The notes beneath the pieces are model-generated. The model worked only from the letters and a program-made list of their open reading frames with translations. It ran no database searches and was not told the origin of the DNA. The position numbers were made by a program, and so were the translations under genes. Below are positions 13,201 to 25,288 of a stretch of 64,000 nucleotides of DNA, piece by piece. This stretch comes from Apus apus (lineage: Eukaryota; Chordata; Aves; Apodiformes; Apodidae): NCBI RefSeq assembly GCF_020740795.1, contig NC_067283.1:43637659-43701658 (forward strand), read 5' to 3'. The first letter of the stretch is position 1. Every line of letters starts with the position of its first letter.

Positions 13201-16200
13201 GTTTTTAAGTTCCACCGTGGGAGGGCAGTGGCAGCTCTAGACCCATTTTGCAAGGGAGATTCAGTAGCAAAAGTTTTCTTTTATTGTGAAGCAGCTCTCT
13301 TCAGGAGGGAGACTAAATGCTTTCACCTGTTCCAGTTACCTGCTGCCTCCTGGGCAAGTTTCCTATGCAAGGACTACCACTGCTGACAACCCTTAATGAT
13401 TGATGTCAGCCTAGGGGTCTGAGGAGCCAGGGGGCATGGAGAGTGCTTGCCTTTACCCCCATGGTGCGGGCTCTCCTGGGTCTGTAAAAGCAAAGAGCAG
13501 GACAGTTTGTTACTATTTATGTTCTGTCACTCCCTGAAGGACCAAAGATTTTAGTTCTCTAAGGACTGTGTTCACTGAAAATGTCAAATTATAAAAAAAA
13601 TGGTAGATGATAAAATGTAGGAAAACAGGCAAAGAATCAAGACTGTTCCCTGAGTAGCTGTGAAGTCCTCCTTTCAGTTCAGCCTGCAACCTGCCTTCCT
13701 GTCCACATCCCCTTGTTCACCTCCATCAAAAGCAGCTTTCAGCCAGGCAGTGTGAACCAGGATTTACAAACTGGCAATGAGAAACAGGAATGAAGATGGA
13801 TTCCTTTAGCATTGCTAGCTTTTAACATTCATTCCTGACACCTGGTTGGCTAAAGCACATACACTCACTTCAGTTAAGTGCAGGGAAGTGAAAGAGCTGC
13901 AGTGAGGGAAGAGATAGAGGAGAGCCTTGCAGGTGATTTTTATTAAAAAGCTGAGTTGTTCATTTGTAGCCATTTAGTGTGTATTGCTGTAGCAGAGTCT
14001 GAAATGAAAATTGCTAACCTCTGAACATTTGGCTGCCTACATCAAGCTGCATCTCTGAAGTGCCTCTTATGCCCTTCCCTTGGGGCTGGAGGGGAGAACA
14101 TATCAGTTGGGGGTGAAACATCTCAACAGGCTGTTTCCAAGGAGGCCTGTTCAGCTCAAGGGGTTTGTAATGGTCAGCAGCTCTCTCCACCACTGAGATG
14201 CCCATGAAATGCATGTGGTATGGGTGGAGTTTTTATGGACTGTTTGCTTCTGATGACTTTGAAACACCCACACATACACAGTCTTCCCACTGTACTGGAA
14301 TAATAAAGAGGCTGTGTGTTTTTTCTTCCCTGCCAAGTTCTTGCAACTTGTGTTGACTCCGTTGAACTTATAGATGCTTTGTTCTTCTGACCTGAAGTTG
14401 CTGACTTTCACAATGCACACAGAATGGCCTTCATTTGAAGTGTGTGCTTGTGGCAGAGGACTTGATTGTTAAAGATCTCCTTAACTTAATGACTAGCAGG
14501 CTTTGCATGTGGCTGCTTGGGCTTCGTCCTTTCCTTGGTATTGCTGCTGAAGTCCTTTAAAGCAGCTTTCATGAGGTGAGAGGTCTAGTAGAGGTATTAT
14601 GTGGGGAGCTGGATGATATTATTGATGTCTTTCAAAGATAGTAAAGAAGTAAAATGAAGCTTTAGAAATCTGGTACCAACAAAATAACTCAAGATCTGTC
14701 CCCATCACAAATGTCTTTTCCTGAGACAAGGAAAGGCTGGCTTGGTTGCATTAGCAGAGCCTAACCAAGTACCACTGTCCCCAGTAGGTTTCCGTTCAAG
14801 GTTGTACATGGAACATCCATTGTTGAGAGTTGCAAAGCCATCTGAAGCAGCAGTCTTCCCCTGTTACAGAGAAGGAAAGATTGAGAGGTGATGTGACAGC
14901 CATCATTCATCTGTGCAGAATATCTGTGGCACCTAAGACAAGACCAGGTTTAAACTGCTGTGGTGGAAACAAAGGCTGAGTGTTTGGAAAGAGCTTATTG
15001 TAGTCCTTCATACCTTTACTGCTAGAGACTGGCTGAAGAAATGAATAAGTATTAAAAACAAAGATAGATAAGCATTTTTGGGGAGATTTTAGGAAGAGCT
15101 GAACCTGCCTGGGTAATTACATGACAGCTCTGGGTCCTTTTCCATGGTTGAAATCAAAGTAACACCTTTTTAATTTGGCTCTTGCTTTTTAGGGAGTTGC
15201 TAAATGAGGCAGTTTTCAGACCACTTGCCAAAGGAGGTGGACTTCATTTCTGTTCCATTTGAGTAGCTAGATCTGCCCTGGAATTGAAATGAATTTGTTT
15301 CTTAGATGCCCAGAGACCACCTCTTGAATTTGTGTGGCTTACAGCTAGCACTCACTTCTTTGGCATTATTCAGTCTCCCACATAGCTCCAGTTCTTCCTG
15401 AGACAGGGATCCCACTGGCTGCTGGGATCTCACAGGCTGTAGGAATCCCTTCTAATTTCTTTGAATTCCATGAATTATTCTCCATTTAATTCCAAGCTGC
15501 ATCCAGACTGCAGGAGCAAGGTTTTATGCTGCAATATGTCTTTTCAAAAGAACTCCCTTGACAGTAGAGAAGGTTTCTACCTTGGTCTTAAATATGCCTT
15601 GCTGTCTTCTTCGACACCTGCGTGTAAGAACAAGCAGCTCTGGGATAAAATGCAAAGGCTCTGTTGCTTGGGATGTCAAAGCATGTGACTGAGACATTGC
15701 TTGTTTTTCCCTCCGTCCAAACTTGCATCAAAAGGGAGTTTAAATTGCTGCATCCGAAAACTGCAGTGAGAAACAGTGTAATCAGGTACGTACCAATCAG
15801 AAATTTCTCTTCCTATAGTTCCTCCTGAGTCATGGCTGCAATTATTTACAGCCTGACTAGCAGTGAACCTTGATACATAATGAAGGTTGGAGCCCATAAA
15901 TACTGTCAGTGAATCAATAACTCAATTGCCGTTCACAGTTGAAAATATAATCAATACTCTGATAGAAGCCAGTAGTGTTTCTACATGGAAATAAAACAGT
16001 GGCAGGATCTCTGCCGTAACAGAAAATGAAACAGGGAGGCCTTTGAGCAGCACAGAATTGATTCTTGGGTCAGGATGGGAAAACTCCAACACTGGCAACA
16101 CTTCAAATGTATTACTTTCCCATTTGTGTAAGGGTTGGGTGTGCTGGTGCAAGTCAGACTTTCACTAAACAAAGGTTTGATTGTTTTAATGAAACATCAG

Positions 16201-16261
16201 TTACTCATGTAAAGAGCAGAGCTCTCATCTCTCCCGTGACAGTATTTATTTTGGAAGACAG
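7211..16261. other. No gene recognised; probable POMGNT2 5' intron or flank
   Basis: The sequence is unique-looking with small T runs and a short (TG)n near 11899. The open frames at 9337-9789 (-) and 12487-13080 (+) have no recognisable domains and no splice or codon support. I see no RNA gene. Confidence 0.6.
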
Positions 16262-16412
16262 TGGTGGAGTCACCATTCCTGGAGGGATTTAAGAGTCATA
16301 TAGACATACGAGTTGGGAATATGGTTTAGTTAAGAACTTGTCAGTGTTAGCTTAACAGTTGGACTTGAGGATATTGAAGATCTTTTCCGACCAAGGTAAT
16401 TCTGTGAAGACA
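16262..16412 (+). mobile_element. Diverged CR1-like 3' fragment
   Basis: The order GTGGTGGAGTCACC, CTGGAGGGATTTAAGAG, TTGGACTTGAGGAT and TTTCCGACCAAGGTAATTCT matches the 3' end of CR1 copies, with many substitutions. It is an older copy than most others here. Confidence 0.7.
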
Positions 16413-16850
16413 ATGGCAGTTTCTAGCTTTTGATCCCAGATTGCAGCCAAAGAAATGACTGAGTGGCTTGAGAGTCTCCCACAGGGCAGTCCTCCCCCGG
16501 CCCCCATAGTAAAATTAAACTGAATGTTATATTAACCACTTCACTTTTCATATTCGAATGGAGTGTAGCAAAATCTATACTTGGCAGTGCTCCTTGTACT
16601 ATTACTAGCTGCACGAGACAGGCAAGAGCTGGAGTTGGATGCTCACAGCCGTGCAAAAGGCCTTTGGCAGATCCAGAGAAGGAGCTAGGTCTCCCAAGCC
16701 CTATGTGAGCAGCCCAGTGATCACAGTGCTGTCTTTCCTCTTGCTGTTGAACTGGACTGCAAAAAGCAGAGTGAGCCAAAGTCCCTGGGAACATACTGGT
16801 TTGTTCTAACAAAGCTTCATAGAGCTCATCTGCAAACTCTTAACTTTTTC

Positions 16851-16920
16851 ATCTCCAAAATGGCAGAAACGAAAATGTGAGGGGAATCTCCAAAATGGTA
16901 GAAATGAAAACGAGAGAGGA
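16851..16920 (+). repeat. 35-base tandem duplication before the POMGNT2 coding exon
   Basis: Two adjacent copies begin ATCTCCAAAATGG at 16851 and 16886 and differ at a few positions. They lie in the intron about 230-300 bases before the coding-exon acceptor. The repeated AAAATGGCAG core resembles a YY1 half-site, which may be chance. Confidence 0.8.
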
Positions 16921-16956
16921 AGCCTTCCTTTAGGGCAGCTTCCAGTTCTGTTTGCC

Positions 16957-16971
16957 TTTTTTTTTTTTTTT
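16957..16971 (+). repeat. Poly(T) run
   Basis: Fifteen uninterrupted T residues lie upstream of the POMGNT2 exon, too far from the acceptor to be its pyrimidine tract. Confidence 0.9.
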
Positions 16972-17163
16972 ATAAACAGTTTTGGGTAATACTTTGGAAC
17001 TCTTTTTATTCTTTTCCCCACTCCCTGCAAGGGAAAAAAATTGCTGAAAAAAGCCTAAACTCTCTTGAGTAGTCCATAAAAACATGATTTATGGTGGAGC
17101 TGTAAAGCTGATGTTTAAATGTTTCCTTTCTTGTTTTACTTTCCACAGGTCTTTGCCCTCGCC

Positions 17164-17226
17164 ATGTCAAGGAGTGTTAATGATGTGTTCCCTCTCCATT
17201 GCATTCCCCACCTGTCATCTTGCTAG
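17164..17226 (+). other. Upstream ORF 1 in the POMGNT2 leader (20 codons)
   Basis: The ATG at 17164 has G at -3, a fair initiation context, and is followed by 20 sense codons and a TAG at 17224-17226. It ends 14 bases before the main ATG. If the exon starts at 17149, ribosomes meet this ATG first, so it could lower POMGNT2 translation or force reinitiation. The peptide itself is not recognisable. Confidence 0.5.
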
Positions 17227-17233
17227 GATCTAA
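17180..17233 (+). other. Upstream ORF 2 in the POMGNT2 leader (17 codons)
   Basis: A second leader ATG at 17180, immediately followed by another ATG, opens a 17-codon frame. It overlaps uORF 1 in a different frame and stops with TAA at 17231-17233, seven bases before the POMGNT2 ATG. Its role would be regulatory. No peptide function is claimed. Confidence 0.4.
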
Positions 17234-17240
17234 CTACAGA

Positions 17241-18977
17241 ATGAACATAGCAGCTGTGTTTAATGCCCTGCTTGTGTCTGTCCTCGCTGCTGTGCTGTGG
17301 AAGTACATCAAATTGCGAGAGCATGTCTTCATGGTCGAGGAGGAGTTGGTCCTCACCCGTCAGTCTCAGGAACTCTCTCAGGTTCAGATTGACTACCATG
17401 CAGCTCTCCAGGCACTGGTGGAGGACGGTACCAGGATGGTGTGCACTGGCAAGATGCACACCGACCGCATCTGCCGCTTTGAGTCCCTCTGCTACTCTAC
17501 TGAGGCTGAGGAGTTTGTCTACTTTCACAGCAACTCCTCGGTCATGCTGCCCAACCTGGGTTCCCGGAGGTTCCAGCCAGCTCTGCTCGACCTCTCCTCA
17601 GTGGAAGATCACAACACCCAATACTTCAACTTTGTGGAGCTGCCAGCTGCTGCGCTGAAATTTATGCCAAAGCCAGTCTTTGTGCCTGATGTGGCGCTAA
17701 TCGCTAACAGGTTCAACCCAGACAACCTGATGCATGTCTTTCATGATGACCTCCTCCCCATTTATTACACCATGCAGCAGTTTCCAGATTTAGATCTGGA
17801 GGCACGGCTCTTCTTCATGGAGGGGTGGAATGAAGGTGCTCATTTTGACCTTTACAAGTTACTGAGTAACAAGCAGCCGCTCATCAGGGAGCAGCTTAAA
17901 ACCCTGGGCAGGCTCCTCTGCTTTACCAAAGCCTATGTGGGACTATCCAAAATCACCACCTGGTACCAGTACGGTTTTGTCCAGCCGCAAGGGCCAAAGG
18001 CTAACATCTTGGTTTCTGGTAACGAGATCAGGCAGTTCACCAAATTCATGATGCAAAAGCTGAATGTCAGCTTGGAGGAAAGCTCCAGCGAGGAGTACAT
18101 CGTAGTGTTCAGTCGAACAATCAACAGACTTATCCTAAATGAGGCAGAACTAATCCTGGCTCTGGCTCAGGAGTTTCAGATGAAAACCATCACTGTGTCT
18201 CTGGAGGAGCATTCATTTTCTGACATTGTCCGGTTGATCAGCAATGCGTCCATGCTGGTCAGCATGCATGGAGCTCAGTTAGTCATGTCTCTCTTCCTGC
18301 CACGAGGTGCCACAGTGGTGGAGCTCTTTCCTTATGCTATCAACCCTGAACACTATACCCCTTACAAAACCCTGGCAACCCTTCCTGGCATGGACCTGCA
18401 GTACATTGCCTGGCAGAACACCGTCAGGGAAGACACTGTTACCTACCCGGACAGACCTTGGGATCAGGGTGGGATTGCTCATCTGGACAAAGCTGAGCAA
18501 GAGCGCATCATGAAGAGCACAGAGGTGCCACGGCACCTCTGCTGCCGCAACCCCGAGTGGCTGTTCCGTGCCTACCAGGACACAAAGGTGAACATCCCTT
18601 CTCTCGTCCATGTGATCAGGCAAACTGTCAAGTCTAAGCCTGGACCCAAAAAGCAGAAGTTGTCCAGTAGCCTCTATCCTGGCAAAGTGAGGGATGCCAA
18701 GTGTCAGGCCTCTGTCCAGGGCACGAGCGAAGCTAAGCTTGCTGTGTCCTGGCAGATCCCCTGGAACCTGAAGTACCTGAAGGTCAGAGAAGTGAAATAT
18801 GAGGTGTGGATACAAGAGCAAGGGGAAAACACTTACATGCCTTATATATTGTCCCATCAGAATCACACCTTCTCAGAAAACATTAAGCCCTTCACAATAT
18901 ACCTGGTGTGGATACGCTGCATCTTCAACAAAAATCTCCTGGGACCTTTTGCAGATGTGCTCTTGTGTAGTACATAA
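17241..18977 (+). CDS. POMGNT2: Protein O-linked-mannose beta-1,4-N-acetylglucosaminyltransferase 2 (single coding exon)
   Basis: This 578-residue protein matches vertebrate POMGNT2 (GTDC2/AGO61; human about 580 aa) along its whole length. The enzyme is an ER type II membrane protein that adds beta-1,4-linked GlcNAc to O-mannose, the step that begins the core M3 glycan on alpha-dystroglycan. Visible features are a short cytoplasmic N-terminus and a signal-anchor helix at about residues 5-22. A GT61-type (DUF563) catalytic region covers about 60-470 and includes N-R-F-N-P (156-160), F-S-R-T (290-293), S-M-H-G-A-Q (341-346) and [12 protein letters not shown] (353-364). A fibronectin-III-like domain runs from about 485 to 578. 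Sequons are at N98, N275, N335 and N541. The start is the ATG at 17241: it aligns with the known N-terminus and has A at -3. An in-frame TTG at 17199 is not a credible start. The frame is intact, so the gene is probably functional. Confidence 0.98.
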   Translation: MNIAAVFNALLVSVLAAVLWKYIKLREHVFMVEEELVLTRQSQELSQVQIDYHAALQALVEDGTRMVCTGKMHTDRICRFESLCYSTEAEEFVYFHSNSSVMLPNLGSRRFQPALLDLSSVEDHNTQYFNFVELPAAALKFMPKPVFVPDVALIANRFNPDNLMHVFHDDLLPIYYTMQQFPDLDLEARLFFMEGWNEGAHFDLYKLLSNKQPLIREQLKTLGRLLCFTKAYVGLSKITTWYQYGFVQPQGPKANILVSGNEIRQFTKFMMQKLNVSLEESSSEEYIVVFSRTINRLILNEAELILALAQEFQMKTITVSLEEHSFSDIVRLISNASMLVSMHGAQLVMSLFLPRGATVVELFPYAINPEHYTPYKTLATLPGMDLQYIAWQNTVREDTVTYPDRPWDQGGIAHLDKAEQERIMKSTEVPRHLCCRNPEWLFRAYQDTKVNIPSLVHVIRQTVKSKPGPKKQKLSSSLYPGKVRDAKCQASVQGTSEAKLAVSWQIPWNLKYLKVREVKYEVWIQEQGENTYMPYILSHQNHTFSENIKPFTIYLVWIRCIFNKNLLGPFADVLLCST

Positions 18978-19460
18978 CCTGTTGCACCACCTGTACAGCT
19001 CTGCCCTGGTCTCCACTCCACCTGGGTTTTACAACTTCTTGTCTTGTAGTTTGTGGAGGGCTGAGGAGGACTAGGCTGTACCAGTGCCTAAGTGTTCATT
19101 TTATTGCACTCCACGTGTGTTCTTTAAATGGTATTTATTTACAGTGAGTGTTAAAAAACAAAACAACCTCTGTGTTCTTCAGTGTAACTTCCAGAGGTTA
19201 AATTACATGCTGAATACATGTAATCAAAAACAGAACGGAAGTGAATTGTGTGTAACCTTGGTCGTGATACAAATTTGTTTCTATTGTGTGGTGAGTATTT
19301 AAGCACAGCGTTAATCTGCAATTAATTCCATGGCTAGGAGGGCAATTCTCATCAGCTTTTTCATTGTAAGTTATTTTTTTTTTTCAGTAACTCTGAGTGT
19401 AACTTTGAGTTCAAGATTTGGTACAAGAGCCTTCATTAAACTGCTGGAAACGTCCTCGGT
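18978..19460 (+). other. POMGNT2: POMGNT2 3' UTR
   Basis: This noncoding stretch runs from the stop codon to the likely cleavage region. It holds an AU-rich nonamer-like TATTTATTTA at 19132-19141, a type of element that can destabilise mRNA. It also holds one TTGCACT heptamer near 19104 that matches the miR-130/301 seed complement. Such short matches are common by chance and are noted only as sites. Confidence 0.6.
19435..19440 (+). terminator. Probable POMGNT2 polyadenylation signal (ATTAAA)
   Basis: ATTAAA is the second most common vertebrate poly(A) hexamer. It lies about 460 bases after the stop codon and is followed within 20-45 bases by a T/GT-rich stretch that suits a downstream element. 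No AATAAA was seen between the stop codon and this point. Confidence 0.5.
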
Positions 19461-22400
19461 ATTTTCTTGGGTTTTATTTTATGTCAAAATCATTATTGTG
19501 GTCAATTTATCTATTGCTGTGATAAGATGTGTATATGGGTAAATTTTTACTGTTCGTATTTTCTCTGAAGAGAATGAGACTCCAGTGTCAGCTTCATGTT
19601 TAAAATCAGATTTTACTGCACCCCAATAGCAAAAGGCTGGAGTAGCAGATGGGAGATAGAAGGGATGGAGTTGATAAAAGAATTTACTGTGTTTTAATTT
19701 GTTTTCATTTTGTGAGTTATGTACCGGTCTGTGGGAAAGAAAGGGGATGGTTTGGAAGAGCTGGGGGGAAGAGATTGCACATACAGCAATTCACTCAAGA
19801 AAATAATATTTCTTAATGTTTGATCAGAATAATCTGTTGGTAATAGCTGCTAACAGGTACGTGCTTTGCTGGGTAATAGGGAGGTGGTTGCAAAGGGAAG
19901 CCTTCTGGGCACAGGTTTTCCTGGATGTTGGTGGGAGGAAGCAGAGTCAGGCAGGGGACAGGGAGGTGGGTGCCATGGCATTGGGCTGGACAGCGTGTGG
20001 CAGGGGACGGGTTGGTGAGATTCGCATCTCTGATCCTCCAGTGAGGGGAGTGGTTTATTCTAGACTTACACTTGTTTTCCTTGAGATCAGAATCTGGCTT
20101 CATCATGGGGTAACACACTGACTGCTTAGGACCTGGTGCTGCACAGTTCTGCTTTAGGTGGAGACACCCTAAATGAGGCTGTCTTCGAAAGTCAGCTCTG
20201 TGTCAAAAGCCTAGCTCTTGGGGAAGAGAGGAAAAGAGGGGCGGGAGTGTGAGAGGTTTCCCTGCTAGATGTTGGCATCCTCTGTGGTTTATAACCAGCA
20301 TTAAGGCAACAGGAAAAAGGCTTTCTTCTCCTCTCCCTCCCTGGCCCCCACTGTCCTCCCAAGGTCTGGATAGATGTTTGAACAGTAGGATAAATGGCTT
20401 TGCTTTCTGAGTGATGGGCTGATAGATGAGCGTCTCAAGGCAGGATTATGAGTTCTAGAGAGAGAGGGAGAAAAACATTGCAGTACAAACCAGGCAAGAA
20501 ATGGAAGGGTTGAAAAATGAGTTGAAACACTGCCGTACAGCATTGAACCTTCAGGCAAGTGCTACTTCTGTATATTCGTTTTCATTATGTCTGACTTTGT
20601 TTTCAAGCATGTTTATGATTTAAAGGGGGGGGAACTGAACAATCCCAAAGTCTTGTGTTTGCTTTGCCATTGTAGCATTGCCAACTAATATTTTTTGTCT
20701 TGATGTTTTAAAGGGGGGTGTGAGTACTCCTGTTGTTTTCTTAGGACAGTCTCCATGTGGCTCTACATCACCTGCCACATGCATCAGAGCTGAGGTGAGA
20801 AAAACTTCACAAACAGGCTACAGATACGAAAGTGAGCTGTTCAGGGGAGCCACCAGGACCTTCAGGACCTCGCTGGCTAATTGGGTCTCACTCTTGGAAG
20901 GGTTTTGCAGCAATCTCGCATCCCTACATCCGTTGAAGTTGAAGGTAGCCATGTGGCCAGTGGCCATCCTCCTGCTGGCTGTCGCAAGGGTGGTAATGTT
21001 GGCATCCTAAGAGTCAGTATTGAGTGAGCTTTCAGAAGGATGAAGTTTGGTCAGCATTCATTTTTCATCTGTTTTCAGAAGTTATTTTCTTTGGGTTTGT
21101 GAGCTGCCTGTGTTCTTCTGAGCACCGTTTGTCCTGGGTGGGGTACTGGGCTGTGTGTTACTTTCCTGCCAGCCTTTTGTAGGCACTCCTCTCAGTGTCT
21201 TTTGTAGCAATCCTTGCCTGTAATTTTTAGACCATACCATTTCACTTAAAATTAGTTTTATATGATTGCAGATTTTCCAACATTTGCAGATCGGTTATGG
21301 CACATTAGCTATTTTCTTCCTAATGATTCTGATCAACAAAATTGGCTGCAGAGCAATGAAGTGTCATATACATGGGTTTCCATGCTCTTAACTCCAGCAT
21401 GAGTCAGTCTCAGAGACTCCCTTTTTCCAGAAGATAATCAAATGTGCTTTCCAAAAAATGTGAAATCAGGTTCTGTCTTCCTCATCAGTACTGTGAGCAC
21501 TTCAAGAGGTGGAAACAAAGGATTTTTCCTTTCCAGATTCTGAGATAGCTGAATGCTGAAGTTGTGATGGTGATGTGGCCACTTGCCTTCAGTGCCTGCC
21601 TGGTAAAAGAATATCTACAGTGGAGCCTCACTGCTTTACCTGAATTCCTCCTCTGCTGGAGCATGCAGCACTGAGAGTATGTGGCCCAGCCTGTGGCTGC
21701 CCTAGATTGGGCACAGTCATGTTATGCTGATTTATACTCCCTTCAGCACTGCGCTGCAGTGCTCGCATCTTCCCGTGGTGCATTTTTTTTCCTTTTCATA
21801 ACCTGGCCATCAGAGAGAGCCCTGCGGCCCCGTTCACCCCTGATCCTCCCCTGTCCCACAGGCTGTTTGTTTCGCTTGCTTCACACGAATATCCTCTCAA
21901 ACAGCCTCCAGCCTTCATGTTTCAAGAAAACCTGGTGGGACTTTAGTCCGTCAATGCCACTTGATAGAATGCTGGCCTGGCATTGCTTGAAGTTTAATCC
22001 TGTGATGAATGCAGGCTCTCCTTGCACAGGGGATGGGGCTGCATCTCTCACGTTCAGGAAGGCAGGGCTGGAGCTGGGTTACTCTATTTCCAGAACAGCT
22101 TGTTCCTCAGACAACCTCCCAAGCTCCTTTAGACGAGTTGTGCAAGAAACTCGCACCTTCCACCACTGCATCATTTGCTTTTGGTCCCAGAACAAATACA
22201 TTAAGCTCTGTGGTGCTGTCTGGCCCCGCTGTCCTGAAAGAAGAGAAATAGCTGGGATTTAATCCAAAGCCTCTGGGGCAGTGCAAGATGCTGATATCAA
22301 GCTGGTCTCAAACTGACTGCTGCTGGGCTTGGCTGTGCTTACGGAGATGGATCATCTAAGAGGATTTCCTCTGGCTGCAGTTTCATCTCTCATTTTAATT

Positions 22401-22480
22401 ACCCAAAGCACCAGAAGCAGCCAGCTGCTGTGGGAGGGCTCCTTACTGATGTGTTCAAGGATGAGCAAGGACTGAACGGA
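19461..22480. other. Intergenic after POMGNT2, nothing recognised
   Basis: No exon, repeat family or CpG island was recognised. The 21681-22262 open frame has no recognisable domain. Confidence 0.6.
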
Positions 22481-22633
22481 GCATTTTCATCCCTGGAAAC
22501 ATTCAAGGCCAGGTTGGATGGAGCTCTGAGCAACCTCATCTAGTTGAAGATGTCCCCACTCACTGCAGCAGGGTTGGACTAGGTGACCTTTAGAGGTCCC
22601 TTACAATCCAAACCATGCTGTGATTCTATGATT
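22481..22633 (+). mobile_element. CR1 3' end fragment
   Basis: It shows the words for V/F-K-A-R-L-D-G-A-L-S-N-L, then GTTGGACTAGGTGACCTTTA, and ends in TGATTCTATGA. The fragment is about 150 bases. It forms a tail-to-tail pair with the next CR1 copy. Confidence 0.9.
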
Positions 22634-22702
22634 TCCTAGCTTGTACACCTGAGGTGCTGGAGCAGAAGCTGCAGGTTGTATGATAATATGGTTACATATG
22701 GG

Positions 22703-22890
22703 ATAGAATCATAGAATGCCAGGTTGGAAGGGACCTCAAGGATCATCTGGTCTAACCTTTCTAGGTACTACTGTAGTTTATATGAGATGGCTCAGCACCC
22801 TGTCAAGTTGAGACTTGAAACTGTCCAGTGTAGGGGAATCTATCACTTTCCCTAGGAGACTATTCCAAGTTGGTCCATCTGCACAGCAAG
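22703..22890 (-). mobile_element. CR1 3' end fragment (reverse)
   Basis: It starts with ATAGAATCATAGAATGCC and GGTTGGAAGGGACC, the reversed CR1 terminus. Similarity fades after about 22870. Confidence 0.88.
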
Positions 22891-22960
22891 GAGGTTGTGA
22901 CTTTCCAGGATCCCTGGGTGAAAGGGACTGTGTAAGCACAACAAAATTTAATTTATATTT

Positions 22961-22976
22961 AAAAAAAAAAAAAAAA
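22961..22976 (+). repeat. Poly(A) run
   Basis: Sixteen A residues in intergenic DNA follow an AT-rich stretch. No upstream poly(A) signal and gene body were found that would make it a processed pseudogene tail. Confidence 0.9.
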
Positions 22977-25231
22977 GGGTGACTTCAGCATTTTTATTGC
23001 TGTATCTCATCTGCTGAGCTCTACAAATAGCAGACTTATTTCTACAATATTTTTGCTTCTGGCGTCTGTGTGGTATAAGGCAGGGTAGGTTTAGTGGATA
23101 AAGGGGCACTTAATTTTCCCTGCTGGACTTGGGAGAAGCAGACTCTTGAAATGACTTTCAGTGTGATGACTGACAGTCCATCTGTGCTGGGGTCCCATGT
23201 CCCCCCAGGGGGGCTTGAGCCAAACCTTCAGCTAGCAGGCAGCTGGCTGCACTGCAGCAACCCAGTGCAACTGCACCAATCAAGGGCCTGGCCCTCCTTG
23301 CCACCCTCTCAGATCGTCCCTTCAGAACATGCTGATTACTAAATTAGTGGTTGGCAAGGTCAAACAGATAAACCCAGTAGCCTCCTGTTTGCTCAAAAGA
23401 ACTTGGCAGCGATCATCACCTTTAAATGCTGCTCAGTCCTGCCATTTGAAAATGTGTTGTCTTTAAAATTTAATTGAGTTTTCTTTTGTTTGGTGTTTAT
23501 TCAAACAGCTCGCTTGAATTGCCTGACTTACCTTCTGGGTTCTGTCCCTGTATGCATAGTGTAACATGGACAGACATACATACCCACTCTAGCATCTCTC
23601 TTCTCTGTCCTAGACACTCCTTGCTCTTTTGTTCTTCCTTATTTTGAGGTTATTATGGTTATAGCAGTCACCCCCTGGAGCTCTCCATCAGTGGGGTGGT
23701 AAGGTGGAAGGCGGTGGGACAGACTGTAGCTACACTGTTGTTCACAGTGATGTCATTTTCCCCGCTGTGTGTGGGTTTCCCATGGTGTTTTCCTGTGGTC
23801 ATTTCCATGGTGAGTCAGTTCCTTCTGCTTCTTCAATCCGCCTGCCAAAACCTACCGGGTCCCTGTTTCCATCCACAAACAGGTACTGAGATGGCAGTTG
23901 CTGTACAGACCCTGCTAGATCTCCTGTTTTGGGGTGATTTCACCAATATTGGAAAAAAAAACAGAGCTGAATACTGGCTTTTTCCCACCTTTCAGCCCCA
24001 GAGGGCCAGGTCTGCTTGTATTCAGGGACTGTTTATGCCAGGAGTGTCCCCAGGGGCCCCCTGGAGGGTGGCAGTGCCTTCCTAGCAGATAAAAGTTCAC
24101 AGGCATGGGTGAGTACATCTTCGCCTCCTTCACCCCCATCTTTTGGTGGGTAATGCCCATTTCTCCTCACCTGAGTAAGCTCTTTATTTATTTACCCAGC
24201 TACATGCCTAGGGTCAGAAAGCAGAGGCTCAGGCTGCTGTTTGAGCTGATGAGCAGGGCAGGAGGATTGGTGCCCATCTGGCCAACGTTTTTGTGGAATG
24301 TGCCTGTTTCTTTATGGGATTCTCCCTGCAAGAAGCATGGAGGAGAGGGAGGTGGCATGTGGGACACTGCCATCTGGGGTGAGTTACTGAAGAGTCTCCT
24401 GGTTTTTAGGTGAGAGGCCAATGGCAGACTGTGAGTCCAAGCTTGTGGTTTTAGCTGGGTATCCCAAAATTTCCTGTTTGTACAAGCCCTCTTCCCAATC
24501 CTGCTCCTCTGTTTCAAGGATTTATATCGCCCTCTACATTACTTTATTCTTTTTACTCCCTCTTCTCTAGACTTCGTCTGCTGTTTTGCCATCAAAAGAG
24601 AAAATTTGAGCTGGACTTTGGGCAGGGGAGAGCAGGGGCAAGAGCTCCATGGGAAAACATGGGCAGGTCTCCAGCAGTAGCCAGGGAGCCCCTGATGGGA
24701 TTGCTTGTTTTTCCCGATGGGAGATGAATGCAGCCCTCTGGATTTCATAAGCAACTTTTTTTTTTTTTTTCCATCTATTATCTTCTGACAGAGAGAGAAA
24801 GGTGATTTCCTCCACACAAGAATACCTTTCCATTTCAGAGCCAGACAGTTATGAAAAATCTTTCTTTTTCTCCCTCCAAGTTCCTCTCCCACGATTATGA
24901 TGATGCTTCAGAGGAGCAATTTGAAATGTATTTTGCTTGAGGGGAAGAACAGGATTCAGGTTGGGAACATTATCTGGGAGTGACGGTTTGCAGGTGCTTT
25001 GGCTTCTTGTTCTTTTCCCACCTCCTGGTTGTGTAATTTTGGCCAGGATGAACTCTGCAGGACATGCTCTGGTTCATGGTGCTGCCTGGAAAATGCTCTA
25101 ATGCTCTCTCCTTGGAGAAGGGAGACAAGAAGACGTTGCTGCTGCAGCTCCAGGAGGGCAGACACAGTCATGCATCCCAGCTGCTTCTGTGAGAACACTT
25201 TTCTTTCTGTCAAAATTTTTCCTCCCTCCCA

Positions 25232-25288
25232 CCACAAAAAAACAAACAAACAAACAAAAACAAAACACCACAAAACAAACAAAAAAAG
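25232..25288 (+). repeat. Impure (CAAA)n low-complexity repeat
   Basis: The stretch is built almost only from CAAA, CAAAA and CACCA units on the + strand. Confidence 0.9.

Larger units (their letters stand above)
17149..19460 (+). other. POMGNT2: POMGNT2 terminal exon (5' UTR end, CDS, 3' UTR)
   Basis: A strong 3' splice site, with a long T/C tract and the CAG ending at 17148, lies 92 bases before the start codon. This fits the known gene structure, in which noncoding 5' exons are spliced to one large coding exon. The exon should end near 19455-19465, downstream of the ATTAAA at 19435. A weaker CAG acceptor ends at 17239, two bases before the ATG. The upstream noncoding exon or exons could not be located and may lie left of the window. 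Confidence 0.7.

Noticed and set aside
17199..17240. 14-residue N-terminal extension of POMGNT2
   Set aside because: It would begin at TTG. The ATG at 17241 matches the known vertebrate N-terminus and directly precedes the signal-anchor.
18279..18866. 195-codon antisense frame in POMGNT2
   Set aside because: It is a shadow of the conserved POMGNT2 coding frame, with no independent signal.
22961..22976. Poly(A) run as the tail of a processed pseudogene
   Set aside because: No coding similarity, poly(A) signal or target-site duplication was seen upstream.
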